Part shown: positions 54,541 to 64,000 of the stretch, piece by piece
Layout of the letters: each line of letters opens with the position of its first letter
How positions within the stretch are numbered: the stretch's first letter is position 1
Assembly (NCBI GenBank): GCA_018222405.1
Contig: JAAFAI010000001.1
Location: 124,001 to 188,000, forward strand
DNA length: 64,000 nt
Direction of reading: 5' to 3'
Source of the DNA: Gammaproteobacteria bacterium
GTDB taxonomy: Bacteria; Pseudomonadota; Gammaproteobacteria; Enterobacterales; Alteromonadaceae
Translations under genes and position numbers: made by a program
The notes under the pieces: generated by a model
Database searches by the model: none
What the model was told of the DNA's origin: nothing
What the model saw: the letters and a program-made list of their open reading frames with translations, nothing else

Positions 54541-55872
54541 GTGACAACCCTATCCTATCAGTTACGCGGCAATGCTGCCCACATTCAGTTATTAAAGCTG
54601 GCCCTGCCGATGATCCTGGCGAATATCACCACGCCATTACTTGGACTGGTTGATACGGCGGTAATGGGGCATATGGATTCATCGGCACAACTGGCCGGTG
54701 CATCTATTGGCGCGTTAATTCTTACCCAAATTTACTGGGTGTGTGGTTTTATTCGTATGTCGGCCACCGGCATGAGTGCACAGGCCCGGGGTGAGGGCGA
54801 CCTCACCGTGATGGCAAAGTCATTTTATCAAACTGCGGTAATTGCCATCACCATTGGCCTGCTTATCTGGCTCACCCAACAGGCTATTCTGCAAGGCGGT
54901 TTATGGCTGGCGGCCCCGGCGGCTGATGTGGCGGTTTACAGCCGTGAGTACTTTAACATTCGGGTGTGGGGAGCACCCGCAGCGTTGCTTAATCTGGCTT
55001 TGATTGGCTGGCTGGTGGGGCAGCAAAAAACCACCAGTGTTTTACTGGTGCAAATTGTCGGTAACCTGCTTAATGCCGGCCTCGATATCCTGCTGGTGTG
55101 GTGGTGGGACTGGGGCGTAAGCGGTGTGGCGCTGGCCAGTGTGGTCGCCGAATACACCATGATGATCATGGCGATGCTGATTGCCTTAAAACATATTCAG
55201 TGGCAGCCGCCGGCGCTGGAGTGGTTTAATAAAACGGCGCGTAAATTTTTAATGAAGCTCAACGGTGACATGCTGCTGCGTAATCTGGCGTTGCAGGCTT
55301 GTCTGGCGTTTTTAACCATTCAGGGTGCCCGTTATGGCCAGACTGCCACCGCCGTAAATGCCATCCTGATGCAGTTTTTTGTGTTGATTGCGCTGGGACT
55401 CGATGGCATTGCCTATGCTGTAGAGGCCACCGTAGGTGAGGCCGCCGGCGCAAAGAGTAGCAAAGGGGTTATGCGTCAGACGCAGCGGGGATTGTTTTGG
55501 TCCGGGCTATTTGCCGTTGGTTATGCGGTGATATTCTGGTTTTTCGGGCCGCAAATTATTCGTTTGCTCACGGACATCGAATCTTTGCAGCAGGCAGCAT
55601 ACGCTTATCTCGGCATGATGACCGTATTGCCATTAGTGGCTCACTGGTGCTTTTTATACGATGGGGTATTTGTAGGCCTGACAGAGGCTAAAGCCATGCG
55701 CGATACCATGATAGTCAGCGCGCTGCTGGTGTATTTTCCTGTGTGGTATGTTACCCAGTCCGAGGGGAACCCGGCCTTGTGGTGGGCCTTGCTGGCCTTT
55801 TTACTCGCCCGGGGAGTAACGCTGGGTGCGGTATTTTACTGGCGCAGGGATAAACTCGTTGTTAGCAGCTGA
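54541..55872 (+). CDS. MATE family efflux transporter (DinF-like)
   Basis: About 443 residues, 12 helices. LLKLALPMILANITTPLLGLVDTAVMGHM is the typical first helix region of the DinF subgroup and the internal repeat is visible (ALQACLAFLTIQGARYG). GTG at 54541 follows AAAGG; an in-frame TTG at 54508 lacks a ribosome site. Substrate not known. Confidence 0.87.
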   Translation: MTTLSYQLRGNAAHIQLLKLALPMILANITTPLLGLVDTAVMGHMDSSAQLAGASIGALILTQIYWVCGFIRMSATGMSAQARGEGDLTVMAKSFYQTAVIAITIGLLIWLTQQAILQGGLWLAAPAADVAVYSREYFNIRVWGAPAALLNLALIGWLVGQQKTTSVLLVQIVGNLLNAGLDILLVWWWDWGVSGVALASVVAEYTMMIMAMLIALKHIQWQPPALEWFNKTARKFLMKLNGDMLLRNLALQACLAFLTIQGARYGQTATAVNAILMQFFVLIALGLDGIAYAVEATVGEAAGAKSSKGVMRQTQRGLFWSGLFAVGYAVIFWFFGPQIIRLLTDIESLQQAAYAYLGMMTVLPLVAHWCFLYDGVFVGLTEAKAMRDTMIVSALLVYFPVWYVTQSEGNPALWWALLAFLLARGVTLGAVFYWRRDKLVVSS

Positions 55873-55874
55873 GT

Positions 55875-56090
55875 TTATTTGTGCCGGTTAGGGTTTATCG
55901 ACTTTGTAAGGCGCTGCCAGAGCAGGCCAAGATAGCCCGACATTGCCCAGCCAAAGCCGCTGAGCAACACTGCTAACCCCACATAATAAAGCGGTTCTGA
56001 CCACCAGGCACCCGCCACCATAACGCAAAGGCCTACGGCAAAAACGCTGAGGCCCTGAATAAAGCGTTGCCAGTGGCTAAAAGGCAGCAT
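55875..56090 (-). CDS. Small two-helix membrane protein
   Basis: 71 residues with two helices (about 9-27 and 33-52) and a basic C-terminal tail (KSINPNRHK). Family not recognised. It starts 24 bp after the end of the nfuA gene on the same strand and may be read through from it. No strong ribosome site. Confidence 0.55.
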   Translation of the reverse strand: MLPFSHWQRFIQGLSVFAVGLCVMVAGAWWSEPLYYVGLAVLLSGFGWAMSGYLGLLWQRLTKSINPNRHK

Positions 56091-56113
56091 AGCGCCGTGG
56101 TCCGGCTGTTGGC

Positions 56114-56692
56114 TTAGTAGTAAGAGTGCTCACCCGACTGATGTTCTGTGGCATCGCGAACGCCTTTGATTTCGCCGGCGAATTCTTCAAGCATCTGCTT
56201 TTCGATACCTTCTTTAAGCGTAACATCGACCATTGAGCACCCGTTACAACCGCCGCCAAACTGCAGCACGGCGTAACCGTCATCAGTAATTTCAAGCAGC
56301 ACAACCTGACCGCCGTGGTTGGCCAGTTGCGGGTTAATTTCAGACTCAATCATATAGTTCAGACGTTCGACAATTGGCGCATCGTCTGCCACTTTACGAG
56401 CCTTGGCATTGGGCGCTTTCAGCGTTAGCTGTGAGCCCATCTGATCGGTGACATAATCGATTTCGGCTTCTTCGAGATATGGCGCACTCTCTTCGTCAAC
56501 CACGGCATCAAAGCCGTCGAAGGGTAAACGGGTGTCGGAAGGCTCCACCGCATCGGGTGGACAATAAGAAACACCGCATTCAGCACTTGAGGTTCCCGGA
56601 TTCACTACGAAAACACGAATATTTGTGCCTTCTTCCTGTTTAGCCAGTAACTTAACAAAGTGTCCCTGGGCCTCTTTTGATATTGAGATCAT
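56114..56692 (-). CDS. nfuA: Fe-S biogenesis protein NfuA
   Basis: 192 residues, exactly the usual length. The N-terminal degenerate A-type domain ([19 protein letters not shown], with GVSYCPPD) is followed by the NifU-like domain holding CNGC in [18 protein letters not shown]. It carries and delivers 4Fe-4S clusters, important under oxidative stress. The ATG at 56692 has AGGA seven bases upstream and matches the standard N terminus; an upstream ATG (56713) would overlap that site. Confidence 0.95.
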   Translation of the reverse strand: MISISKEAQGHFVKLLAKQEEGTNIRVFVVNPGTSSAECGVSYCPPDAVEPSDTRLPFDGFDAVVDEESAPYLEEAEIDYVTDQMGSQLTLKAPNAKARKVADDAPIVERLNYMIESEINPQLANHGGQVVLLEITDDGYAVLQFGGGCNGCSMVDVTLKEGIEKQMLEEFAGEIKGVRDATEHQSGEHSYY

Positions 56693-56774
56693 TGTAGAGT
56701 CCTGCATAATCAATAACTATCGCATATGATAACAAATTAACCTGAGTAAAACAGTCAGGTATTGAAAATATATT

Positions 56775-59435
56775 ATGCCGAAGTCACAGGTTTCAAGACC
56801 ATTAAATAAAACTAATTATGGTGTCCGTAAAATGCTATCAGCGCCAATAACGACAAATTCCACCCCTTTACGCTCATGTCTTGCCAGGCTCTACACTGTT
56901 CTGATTGTTGCGTTTTCGCTTTGCTTCAGCGCTATGGCTGCTGCCGGGGGCAAACCAGCCAAAGCCTATTTACCTGACAATGTTGAACTTGATCCCGCTA
57001 TACCCACACCCGAATCGGTGCTTGGATATAATGTTGGCGACTGGCACGTACGCCATGATTTACTGGTCTCTTATATGCGCAGCCTCGCGGCAGCTTCTGA
57101 GCGGATAACTCTGGAAGTCACCGGCTATACCCACGAGCAACGCCCGCTGCTGCTGTTAACCATCACGGCACCTCAGAATCGCAGTAAGCTGGAAGACTGG
57201 CGTACCGCGCACATAGCTCAGGTTCAGCAAGGTAAGAAAACACCTGCGGATGCGCCTCTGTTCTTTTACATGGGCTACAGCGTGCACGGTAATGAGCCTT
57301 CCGGTGCTAATGCATCGCTGTTAGTGGCTTATTATCTTGCGGCGGCCCGGGACGAGCGGGTAACCCGTTTATTGCAGGAAAATGTGGTGCTGCTGGACCC
57401 TTCCTACAACCCGGATGGGCTATCGCGGTTTGCGCACTGGGCCAATATGCACAAGGGTAAGGTCCTCAATGCCGACCCGGCGCATCGTGAACATCAGGAA
57501 GGCTGGCCCAACGGGCGCACCAATCACTACTGGTTCGACCTTAACCGCGACTGGTTAATGATGGTGCACCCTGAGTCGCAGGCGCGCATCAGCAAGTTTC
57601 AGCACTGGCGCCCTCACGTGTTAACCGATTTCCACGAAATGGGTACTAACAGTACTTACTTTTTCCAGCCGGGTGTACCAAGTCGCAAAAACCCGTTTAC
57701 GCCGGAAGGTAATGTACGCCTGACCAACGCGCTGGCAGAATACTATGTCAGTGCCTTCGATAGTCAGAAACAACTGTATTTCAGTCAGGAAGGCTTTGAT
57801 GACTTTTACTATGGTAAAGGATCGTCCTATCCGGATGCCCAGGGCAGCATTGGTGTGTTGTTCGAGCAGGCCAGTAGTCGTGGCCACCTGCAGGATTCCA
57901 TTAATGGCCCGCTGGCGTTCCCGCAAACTATCCAGAATCAGTTCACCATGTCAGTGGCGGTGTTTGATGGTGCCATGGCAAACAAAGCAGCGCTGCTGGA
58001 CTATCAGCATAATTTTTATAAAGAAACCGCAGAGCTTGCCAGTCAGGACGACAATGCCGCCTATTTAATTTATGAGCCGCAGGACAGCTGGCGCCTGGAA
58101 AAGGCGCGTTGGGTGCTCACCCAGCACAATATCCGTTATCAGCAACCGCGCGAGGATATTGAAGTCAACGACACCGTGTATAAAGCAAACAGCACGCTGG
58201 TGGTGCCACTGGCGCAGCCGCAGTACCGCTTAATCAAGTCGTTATTCTCTACTCAGCAGGATTTTGTGGATAACACCTTTTACGACGTATCTAACTTTAA
58301 CCTGCCACTGGCGTTTGATTTAACTTTTGCCCCCATGAGCAGCCGTGAACTGCGCCGCGCCAAATTCACCGACAACAGCCCTTTACCTGCTCCGGTAGTG
58401 CCGGTCGACAGCGGTGCCTATGCTTACGCTTTTGAGTGGCATCACTATAAAGCCCCGGCGTTGTTACAACAACTGCTTGATAAAGGCGTGGCAGCGCGTA
58501 TTGCCACCCAGCCTTTTACTGCAGCAACCACACAGGGCAACCAGTTGCTGGCGGCGGGTACTATCGTGATCCCTCGGGGCGTGCCTCAGCCACAGTCGCT
58601 CATTGAGTTAGTGAATACAGCGGCGGTTGATAACGGGGTGCCGGTATTATCCCTCAGCAGCGGCTTTACCCGCACCGGTATCGACATTGGCAGTCGCAGT
58701 ATGGTGCCGGTAAAAGCACCCAAAGTGCTGCTGGTAGGTGGCGAGGGAGTCAGTCCGTATCAGGCCGGTGAAGTGTGGCATTACCTGGATACCCAGGTGG
58801 GCATGCCGGTAACCCTGGTGGAACACCGTCATCTCGATAATGTTTCTCTGCATAATTACACTCACGTTGTATTTGTTGGTGGTCGTTACGAATTGCCTGA
58901 AGGAATTGATGAAACGCTAACCGACTGGGTTCGTGACGGCGGCACTCTGGTAGGCCAGACCTCGGCACTGCGATTATTTGCCCGCCATAACTGGCTGGAT
59001 ATCAAACTGAGTTCGCAGCAGGACGTCGCCGATCTATTCAGCGATAAGAACCTGACCTTTGCCGATCGTTCCGCACACAATGCGCAGCAACTGGTGGCCG
59101 GGGCGGTTTATCAGGCCAACATCGATATCTCCCATCCGCTGTTTTATGGCTATGACGCGTCGCAGTTAAACCTGTTTAAAACCAGTAATATGATGGTGTT
59201 TAGCAATGCCTCGCCAACAGTGGTTCCGGCCCGTTACACCGACTCGCCGCTGGTCGCTGGTTTTAGCGCTGACCCGGTGGCAAACGAAATCGCCGGGTCG
59301 GTTGCGGTAATAGCCGAGAACTTGGGGCGCGGCCGGGTGATTGGCTTTACCGACGATCCGCAATTCCGCGGCTTCTGGTATGGCACCAATAAGCTGATGA
59401 GCAATGCACTGTTTATGGCTGAGGCGATTAATTAA
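56775..59435 (+). CDS. M14 family zinc carboxypeptidase, secreted
   Basis: Up to 886 residues. Signal segment about 38-56 (ARLYTVLIVAFSLCFSAMAAA); the true start may be the ATG at 56832 (residue 20), which shortens the pre-sequence. The M14 zinc site is HGNEPSG with His171 and Glu174, followed by conserved VVLLDPSYNPDGLSRF, DLNRDWLM and DFHEMG with the third ligand His. The C-terminal half (about 420-880) is large and includes a class I glutamine-amidotransferase-like region (HVVFVGGRYELPEGIDETL, GGTLVGQTSAL). Such proteins act on peptides outside the cell. Its end overlaps comF by 4 bp, tail to tail. Confidence 0.82.
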   Translation: MPKSQVSRPLNKTNYGVRKMLSAPITTNSTPLRSCLARLYTVLIVAFSLCFSAMAAAGGKPAKAYLPDNVELDPAIPTPESVLGYNVGDWHVRHDLLVSYMRSLAAASERITLEVTGYTHEQRPLLLLTITAPQNRSKLEDWRTAHIAQVQQGKKTPADAPLFFYMGYSVHGNEPSGANASLLVAYYLAAARDERVTRLLQENVVLLDPSYNPDGLSRFAHWANMHKGKVLNADPAHREHQEGWPNGRTNHYWFDLNRDWLMMVHPESQARISKFQHWRPHVLTDFHEMGTNSTYFFQPGVPSRKNPFTPEGNVRLTNALAEYYVSAFDSQKQLYFSQEGFDDFYYGKGSSYPDAQGSIGVLFEQASSRGHLQDSINGPLAFPQTIQNQFTMSVAVFDGAMANKAALLDYQHNFYKETAELASQDDNAAYLIYEPQDSWRLEKARWVLTQHNIRYQQPREDIEVNDTVYKANSTLVVPLAQPQYRLIKSLFSTQQDFVDNTFYDVSNFNLPLAFDLTFAPMSSRELRRAKFTDNSPLPAPVVPVDSGAYAYAFEWHHYKAPALLQQLLDKGVAARIATQPFTAATTQGNQLLAAGTIVIPRGVPQPQSLIELVNTAAVDNGVPVLSLSSGFTRTGIDIGSRSMVPVKAPKVLLVGGEGVSPYQAGEVWHYLDTQVGMPVTLVEHRHLDNVSLHNYTHVVFVGGRYELPEGIDETLTDWVRDGGTLVGQTSALRLFARHNWLDIKLSSQQDVADLFSDKNLTFADRSAHNAQQLVAGAVYQANIDISHPLFYGYDASQLNLFKTSNMMVFSNASPTVVPARYTDSPLVAGFSADPVANEIAGSVAVIAENLGRGRVIGFTDDPQFRGFWYGTNKLMSNALFMAEAIN

Positions 59436-60199
59436 GCCTGGTGGTGGCTAAGGATTTGATGACCAGGCAGCAGTAACGCCTGGTCGGTCTTAACTGGGGT
59501 TACAGCCAACGCCCAGACTGTGATTTCTGTGTGCGGTGCTACCTGATGGATGAGCCTGCTCAGGGTGGCGATGGTGGCACCGGTCGTTACCACGTCGTCA
59601 ATCAGGGCTACCCGGGCGGGAAAGTCGTAGCTTTCCAACTGATAAGCCTGCTTAAGGTTGCGCAGTCGTTCGCGCCTGCCAAGGGATTGCTGACTGCGTT
59701 GCCAGCCTCGCCTGTGTGCCCATCGTGGCATCACCGGTATGCCAAGGTGCTTACCCAGATAGTCGGCTAACAGCAGGGTCTGATGGTACTGCCGTTTAGC
59801 AAAACGCCAGGGACTAACCGGTACGGGTAGCAGGCATTCGGGTAACGGGCCGGATGAGGCCGCAGAATATCGCAAGAACCATTGTGCCAATGGCTCCGCT
59901 AACAGCGGATGGCCGTACTTAAAGCGGCGAATCAAATGATCCAGCGGCCACTGAAAGTAACTTAGCGCACACATTTGCTGGTAGGGGCCGGGCGTCAAAC
60001 CCTGCTTAATGTTGGGCCAGTTTAACAGGTTGCCGGCCACCTTCTGGTTATTAAAGAACAAGCAGTCTTGTTCGCAAACCTCGCACACAGAGGCCTTGCA
60101 GTATTGCTGACACAAATAACATAATCCTGCAGGACGGAATTTCGTCGCGCCTTTGAGACGTTCCACGCATTTCACTATTGGGGTTTTTAAAATGCTCAT
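59432..60199 (-). CDS. ComF family protein (phosphoribosyltransferase-like)
   Basis: 255 residues. N-terminal zinc-type Cys set (CYLCQQYC, CEVCEQDC, about 28-46) and C-terminal PRTase domain with VALIDDVVTTGATI (about 206-219). Related to ComF/GntX, implicated in DNA uptake. Divergent from bioH across 36 bp, a common arrangement in gammaproteobacteria. Confidence 0.88.
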   Translation of the reverse strand: MSILKTPIVKCVERLKGATKFRPAGLCYLCQQYCKASVCEVCEQDCLFFNNQKVAGNLLNWPNIKQGLTPGPYQQMCALSYFQWPLDHLIRRFKYGHPLLAEPLAQWFLRYSAASSGPLPECLLPVPVSPWRFAKRQYHQTLLLADYLGKHLGIPVMPRWAHRRGWQRSQQSLGRRERLRNLKQAYQLESYDFPARVALIDDVVTTGATIATLSRLIHQVAPHTEITVWALAVTPVKTDQALLLPGHQILSHHQA

Positions 60200-60235
60200 G
60201 TAAACTTTTGCTACGTTCTGTCAGGAAGTGATTAC

Positions 60236-61051
60236 GTGGGTGACAATAACACTAATACAGCATTAAAAAGCCTGTCTCAGGGATCGGGAAGGACGTTGGT
60301 TTTGCTCCATGGCTGGGGCATGAACAGCGCCGTTTTTAGTGAGTTTTTACCGTTTCTGACTGACGACCTTGAAGTGATTCGCATTTGTCTGCCAGGCTTT
60401 GGCCTGAATAGCGACAAGCTGCCGGAAGACTACTCACTGGACAACCTTACTTCATTGGTAAACGAATCTATTCCCGAGGGAGCCGTGGTAGCCGGGTGGT
60501 CACTAGGTGGTTTGGTAGCGCAACAGCTGGCGCTGTCTTACCCGGATAAGATTGCCGGCTTAATTACCCTGGCCTCCAGTCCCTGCTTTGTCTCCAACGG
60601 ATGTTGGAAAGGCATTGAGCCTGAAGTGCTGAGCGGTTTTCAGCGCCAGTTGGCACGAGATTACGAGAAAACTCTGGATCGTTTTTTAGCTATTCAGGCT
60701 ATGGGTAGTGCATCAGCCAGGCAGGACGTAAAAACCATCCGCCAGCAACTGGGTGCGTTGCCCTCACCTGCCGAAGTTGCGCTTGCTGCCGGCCTTTCCT
60801 TGCTCGAAACAGTGGACTTGAGGAGTATGATTGGGCGGATAAATCAACCCACGCTGCGCCTGTATGGTCGTCTGGATAGCCTGGTACCAACCAGTAGCAT
60901 CGACCGTATTCATGAACTGCATCCGAACGCTGACACCGTGGTAATGCCCCATGCTGCCCATGCACCGTTTATTTCTCATCCGCAGCAGACCGCTGATATC
61001 CTGTTGAATTTCATCAATAACCTGACCCGCATTGACCGTTATTACAGCTAG
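60236..61051 (+). CDS. bioH: Pimeloyl-[ACP] methyl ester esterase BioH
   Basis: 271 residues, alpha/beta hydrolase. GWGMNSAVFSEFLP near the N terminus, the nucleophile elbow GWSLGG (Ser89), Asp in LYGRLDSLVP and His in MPHAAHAPFISHP complete the triad. It ends methyl-masked pimelate synthesis for biotin. GTG start with AGGAAG upstream. The ComF neighbour supports the assignment. Confidence 0.87.
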   Translation: MGDNNTNTALKSLSQGSGRTLVLLHGWGMNSAVFSEFLPFLTDDLEVIRICLPGFGLNSDKLPEDYSLDNLTSLVNESIPEGAVVAGWSLGGLVAQQLALSYPDKIAGLITLASSPCFVSNGCWKGIEPEVLSGFQRQLARDYEKTLDRFLAIQAMGSASARQDVKTIRQQLGALPSPAEVALAAGLSLLETVDLRSMIGRINQPTLRLYGRLDSLVPTSSIDRIHELHPNADTVVMPHAAHAPFISHPQQTADILLNFINNLTRIDRYYS

Positions 61052-61247
61052 CCTGTGATGTCGCACCGCAAGGTACTCCACCTGAGTTGGGCTACTTTGC
61101 GGTAGGTAAATTTTCGATGCCCATTACGCATAATCGCCCGCCGTGACTGGCTTGTGTAACGATTTAATACCACGCCTGCGACTACCTCAGACTTTATTTT
61201 TTAACCGTTTTGGTTAATAATTGAACATGAGAGTGTAGAGGTAGTGT

Positions 61248-61574
61248 ATGGTGATAAGCAACAACGTAAATTCTGCGATAGTTGCTGGTCAGTTCGGTTT
61301 GCAACAATCGTTTGAGGGCATGACCCAGTCAGCGATGAATATTGCACAGCGGACGGCCCAGCAGGACGTGGCGCAAAATGGTACCGGCAATTTTCTGGCC
61401 GATGCCTCGTTGCGCAGTTTGTCCACCACATCTAATTTACTGCCATCTGGCGGTGACAGCATGACATCTGATTTACTGTCGATGCAGATGTATACCAATA
61501 ACGCCCTGGCGTCGGCCAAGGTCATAGATGTTGCTAACGAAACCGTTGGCCGCATCATCGACACGATTGCCTGA
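61248..61574 (+). CDS. Small flagellar-rod-like protein, function unknown
   Basis: 108 residues, no signal peptide. Mostly helical, Ser/Asn/Ala/Gln rich; the ends resemble rod and hook proteins (N-terminal VNSAIVAGQFGLQQSFEGM; C-terminal NALASAKVIDVANETVGRIIDTIA). GAGGTAG precedes the ATG. No family is firmly recognised. It is 16 bp upstream of the SprA-related gene and probably cotranscribed. Confidence 0.6.
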   Translation: MVISNNVNSAIVAGQFGLQQSFEGMTQSAMNIAQRTAQQDVAQNGTGNFLADASLRSLSTTSNLLPSGGDSMTSDLLSMQMYTNNALASAKVIDVANETVGRIIDTIA

Positions 61575-61590
61575 ACGCAGGTAACCCGTT

Positions 61591-62523
61591 ATGAACATTG
61601 TCACGCCCATCCCGACTTCCTTTGCCATTCCAACCGCTAATCTCAGCGTGGAAGCGGCCCGGCGTGATAATCTTGCCCGTGAGTCCATTCCCCAGCCATC
61701 AGATGCCAAACAAGGTAGTGCTGAGCAGGGCCTGGGCTCCGAGTCGGACAAATTAAAATCCTCGGTTAAAGGCAATCAGCCGCTCACCTACGAACGACCA
61801 CAGTCTAATCAGGGTAGCGCGGCGCAGATAACCGGCGACAGTCAACAACAGTTCAACGATGCCAGCGAAGAAAGTGCCGGCAAAGAAGACGCTCGGGAGC
61901 GCCAGCAAGAGCAGGCCGAACAGCGTCAGGTTGAATCAATGAAAGAGCGCGATCAGGAAGTGCGTACCCACGAACAGGCCCACGCCACTATTGGTGGCCA
62001 GTACGCCGGTTCGCCTCAGTATGATTTTCAACGGGGTCCGGACGGTCAGCGCTACGCTATTGATGGAGAGGTGTCTATTGATGTCTCTACCGAAAATACA
62101 CCACAACAAACTATCCGCAAAATGCAGCAGGTTCGTGCCGCTGCGCTGGCGCCTGCTGAGCCATCACCCCAGGATTTACAGGTTGCCGCCGAAGCGTCCC
62201 GCATAGCATTCGAAGCGCGCAGCAAATTGGCTGAAGAGCGTAAAGAAGCGACGGCAGTAAGCCCGGAAGAAAGCGATTCTGCCTCGCGAGTGGCATCAGA
62301 CGTCCCTACGCTGGAAGAAATTGTGGCGAATAACCAGCCTCAAATTCCAACCCGGAAACTCGACGAACTGGCTGTTGACGAAGACCCTTATAGCCAGCAA
62401 AGCAGTGGCCGGCGCTCGCTGCAAATAGACAGTGAGCAAATGCAGCAACGCAATACCGTGATTGCGTCATTTTATAAAAATGTCGCGGTGCCTTTTGAAG
62501 GTGGTTTCAGCGCCTCGGCTTAA
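61591..62523 (+). CDS. SprA-related putative metallopeptidase
   Basis: 310 residues. A long hydrophilic N-terminal region rich in Gln/Glu/Ser (coiled, about 70-125) is followed by VRTHEQAHATIGGQYAG with an HExxH site (His127, Glu128, His131) and QRYAIDGEVSIDVS with Glu160 as possible third ligand. This is the core of the SprA-related family (PF12118), which has no established function. No signal peptide is seen. It overlaps no neighbour and is ended by a strong terminator. Confidence 0.75.
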   Translation: MNIVTPIPTSFAIPTANLSVEAARRDNLARESIPQPSDAKQGSAEQGLGSESDKLKSSVKGNQPLTYERPQSNQGSAAQITGDSQQQFNDASEESAGKEDARERQQEQAEQRQVESMKERDQEVRTHEQAHATIGGQYAGSPQYDFQRGPDGQRYAIDGEVSIDVSTENTPQQTIRKMQQVRAAALAPAEPSPQDLQVAAEASRIAFEARSKLAEERKEATAVSPEESDSASRVASDVPTLEEIVANNQPQIPTRKLDELAVDEDPYSQQSSGRRSLQIDSEQMQQRNTVIASFYKNVAVPFEGGFSASA

Positions 62524-62537
62524 ACGAGCAGAATTAC

Positions 62538-62572
62538 AAAAAAGCCCCGTCTCTTGCGAGCGGGGCTTTTTT
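62538..62572. terminator. Bidirectional intrinsic terminator
   Basis: AAAAAAGCCCCGTCTC ... GAGCGGGGCTTTTTT forms a GC-rich stem with an A-run before and a T-run after, so it works on both strands, ending the SprA-related gene and tex. Confidence 0.9.
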
Positions 62573-62590
62573 AGTTCAGCTTATTTTTTA

Positions 62591-64000
62591 TCAGTTTTTC
62601 TTTGCCTTGGCGAAGGCATCGGCGAAGGCATTACCCATTGCTGCATTTGCAGGTGCACTCTGGCGGCTTTGCTGGCCTTTCTGATTACGGTTACTGCCGC
62701 CTTTGTTTTGCGGCTTACCACTACCCTTAGGCCCTTTACTTTGCGGAGCCGGGGTGTCATCCAGGCGCATGGTAAACGAAATACGTTTGCGATCTGCATC
62801 GACTTCCAGCACTTTTACCTTAACGATATCACCGGCTTTCACCACCTCGCGTGGATCGGAGATAAACTTATTGGTGAGTGCTGAAATGTGCACCAGGCCG
62901 TCCTGATGCACGCCTACATCCACAAAGGCACCAAAGTTGGCTACGTTACTGACCACGCCTTCGAGGATCATACCTGGCTTCAGATCTGCCATGGTTTCCA
63001 CGCCCTCTTTAAAGGCGGCGGTTTTGAACTCCGGACGCGGATCCCGGCCGGGCTTATCCAGCTCTTTAAGAATGTCTTTAACGGTTGGAATACCAAAGTT
63101 GTCACTGACAAAATCTTCCGGATTAAGCTTACGCAGTAAGTCGGTATTGCCAATCAGGTCATTTACCGCCACATCGGTGCGACTGACAATGCTATCTATT
63201 ACCGGATAAGCTTCCGGGTGCACCGCCGAGCTATCCAGCGGGTTAGTACCGTTCACAATGCGCAGGAATCCGGCGGCCTGTTCAAAGGCTTTTGGCCCTA
63301 AACGCTCCACAGATTTTAAATCCTGACGACGGGCAAAGGCACCATGGGTGTCACGGTAGCTAACAATGTTGTGCGCGAGGGTTTTGTTTAATCCGGATAC
63401 ATAACTGAGCAGTGCCGGTGAAGCGGTATTTAGATCAACGCCAACGGCGTTAACACAGTCTTCGATAACCTGATCCAGCGACTTGCCCAGTAAACTCTGG
63501 CTGACATCATGCTGATACTGACCCACACCTATGGCTTTGGGCTCAATTTTTACCAGCTCCGCCAGCGGATCCTGCAAACGACGGGCAATAGACACTGCGC
63601 CGCGTAATGATACATCCAGCCCCGGCAGCTCTTTTGAGGCAAGCTCTGAAGCAGAATAAACCGATGCACCGGCCTCGCTGACCATAATTTTCTGGGCCTG
63701 CAGTTCGCTGTTGGCTTTGAGCATTTCACCTACCAGCTTGTCGGTTTCCCGTGAGCCGGTACCGTTGCCGATACTGATCAGTTCTACCTTGTGCTGTTTG
63801 CACAGGTTAGCCAGAGTGCGCTGGGATTTATCCCACTGATTTTGTGGCGCGTGAGGGAAGATGGTAGTGGTGCCCACCACCTTACCGGTTTTATCTACAA
63901 TGGCGACTTTTACCCCGGTACGCAGGCCCGGATCCAGACCCATAGTGACCTTTGCACCAGCAGGCGCTGCCATTAGCAGGTCGTTAAGGTTTTTAGCGAA
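62591..64000 (-). CDS. tex: Tex family RNA-binding transcription accessory protein, 5' end outside window
   Basis: The C-terminal 469 or so codons of a protein usually near 770 residues. The frame is open to the window edge (FAKNLNDLL precedes the first internal Met). Visible are the YqgF/RuvX-like nuclease-fold region ([16 protein letters not shown]), the helix-hairpin-helix part ([16 protein letters not shown]) and the S1 RNA-binding domain ([22 protein letters not shown]), then a basic Gly/Gln/Asn-rich tail. It binds nucleic acid and aids transcription. Confidence 0.95.
   Translation of the reverse strand, partial: FAKNLNDLLMAAPAGAKVTMGLDPGLRTGVKVAIVDKTGKVVGTTTIFPHAPQNQWDKSQRTLANLCKQHKVELISIGNGTGSRETDKLVGEMLKANSELQAQKIMVSEAGASVYSASELASKELPGLDVSLRGAVSIARRLQDPLAELVKIEPKAIGVGQYQHDVSQSLLGKSLDQVIEDCVNAVGVDLNTASPALLSYVSGLNKTLAHNIVSYRDTHGAFARRQDLKSVERLGPKAFEQAAGFLRIVNGTNPLDSSAVHPEAYPVIDSIVSRTDVAVNDLIGNTDLLRKLNPEDFVSDNFGIPTVKDILKELDKPGRDPRPEFKTAAFKEGVETMADLKPGMILEGVVSNVANFGAFVDVGVHQDGLVHISALTNKFISDPREVVKAGDIVKVKVLEVDADRKRISFTMRLDDTPAPQSKGPKGSGKPQNKGGSNRNQKGQQSRQSAPANAAMGNAFADAFAKAKKN

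Noticed and set aside
54541..55872. SOS control of the MATE gene, as in E. coli lexA-dinF.
   Set aside because: No CTG-N10-CAG site is present in the 42-bp promoter region and lexA is 10 kb away.
1..64000. Transfer RNA, ribosomal RNA, insertion sequences, prophage genes and an origin of replication.
   Set aside because: I found no sequence with tRNA or rRNA features, no transposase or integrase gene, and no cluster of DnaA boxes.

Overview
The window looks like a chromosomal segment of a marine gammaproteobacterium of the Alteromonadaceae type (Alteromonas or a close relative). This rests on gene content and order: an aa3-type cytochrome c oxidase operon preceded by lexA, BioH divergent from ComF, NfuA, a DUF3019/MipA two-component cluster, and a pectin-derived uronate locus. 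I could run no similarity searches, so all names come from motifs and family knowledge.

1-11.8 kb is a pectin / rhamnogalacturonan utilisation locus. It holds a truncated DUF1961-like lipoprotein, a Tat-exported PL26-like lyase lipoprotein, a GH105-type unsaturated uronyl hydrolase, a GPH-family symporter, a lipoprotein oligogalacturonate lyase (PL22), KduD, KduI, an IclR-family regulator and 2-keto-3-deoxygluconate kinase. Unsaturated oligouronides would be cut to 5-keto-4-deoxyuronate, isomerised by KduI, reduced by KduD to KDG and phosphorylated by KdgK. The KDPG aldolase is not in the window. Two matching GTTTCA dyads lie in the control regions. The locus ends in a broken gene with two xylan-binding-like modules.

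11.9-28.4 kb holds a WbuC-type cupin with PlsB, a DUF2177 membrane protein, a PepSY membrane protein followed by an ABM-fold protein, thiopurine methyltransferase, a secreted beta-propeller lipoprotein and two envelope-sensing two-component clusters. The first is MipA/OmpV, DUF3019, regulator, kinase. The second is a PmrA/QseB-type pair with a perfect CTTAAG-N5-CTTAAG box upstream, continuing without a break into a cupredoxin-like protein, a divergent FTR1-like permease and an outer-membrane-like protein. A decayed hexapeptide acetyltransferase follows.

28.5-33.9 kb contains a periplasmic binding protein, two REP-like hairpin repeats, and a tight five-gene operon: thermostable-haemolysin family protein, AMP-dependent acyl ligase, haem-oxygenase-like putative diiron enzyme, SDR and TPR protein. 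It reads like a small-molecule or lipid pathway of unknown product and is my best candidate for an undescribed system.

34-43.3 kb is mixed: YoaK-like and VanZ-like membrane proteins, an SDR, a BlaI repressor with an M56 peptidase-TonB fusion and two operators, a lipoprotein, a secreted esterase, and an AT-rich patch (about 41.1-43.3 kb) with orphan genes, a C12-A8 homopolymer tract and a decayed second copy of the end of the lipoprotein gene.

43.3-53.4 kb is lexA (with SOS box) and the cytochrome oxidase operon: coxB, coxA, ctaG, coxC, an antisense DUF2909 gene, SURF1, a thioredoxin-like assembly candidate, ctaA, ctaB, sco and a GNAT. 53.4-64 kb is housekeeping: polysaccharide deacetylase, MATE transporter, NfuA, an M14 carboxypeptidase, ComF, BioH, a small flagellar-like protein with a SprA-related putative metallopeptidase, and the C-terminal part of Tex.
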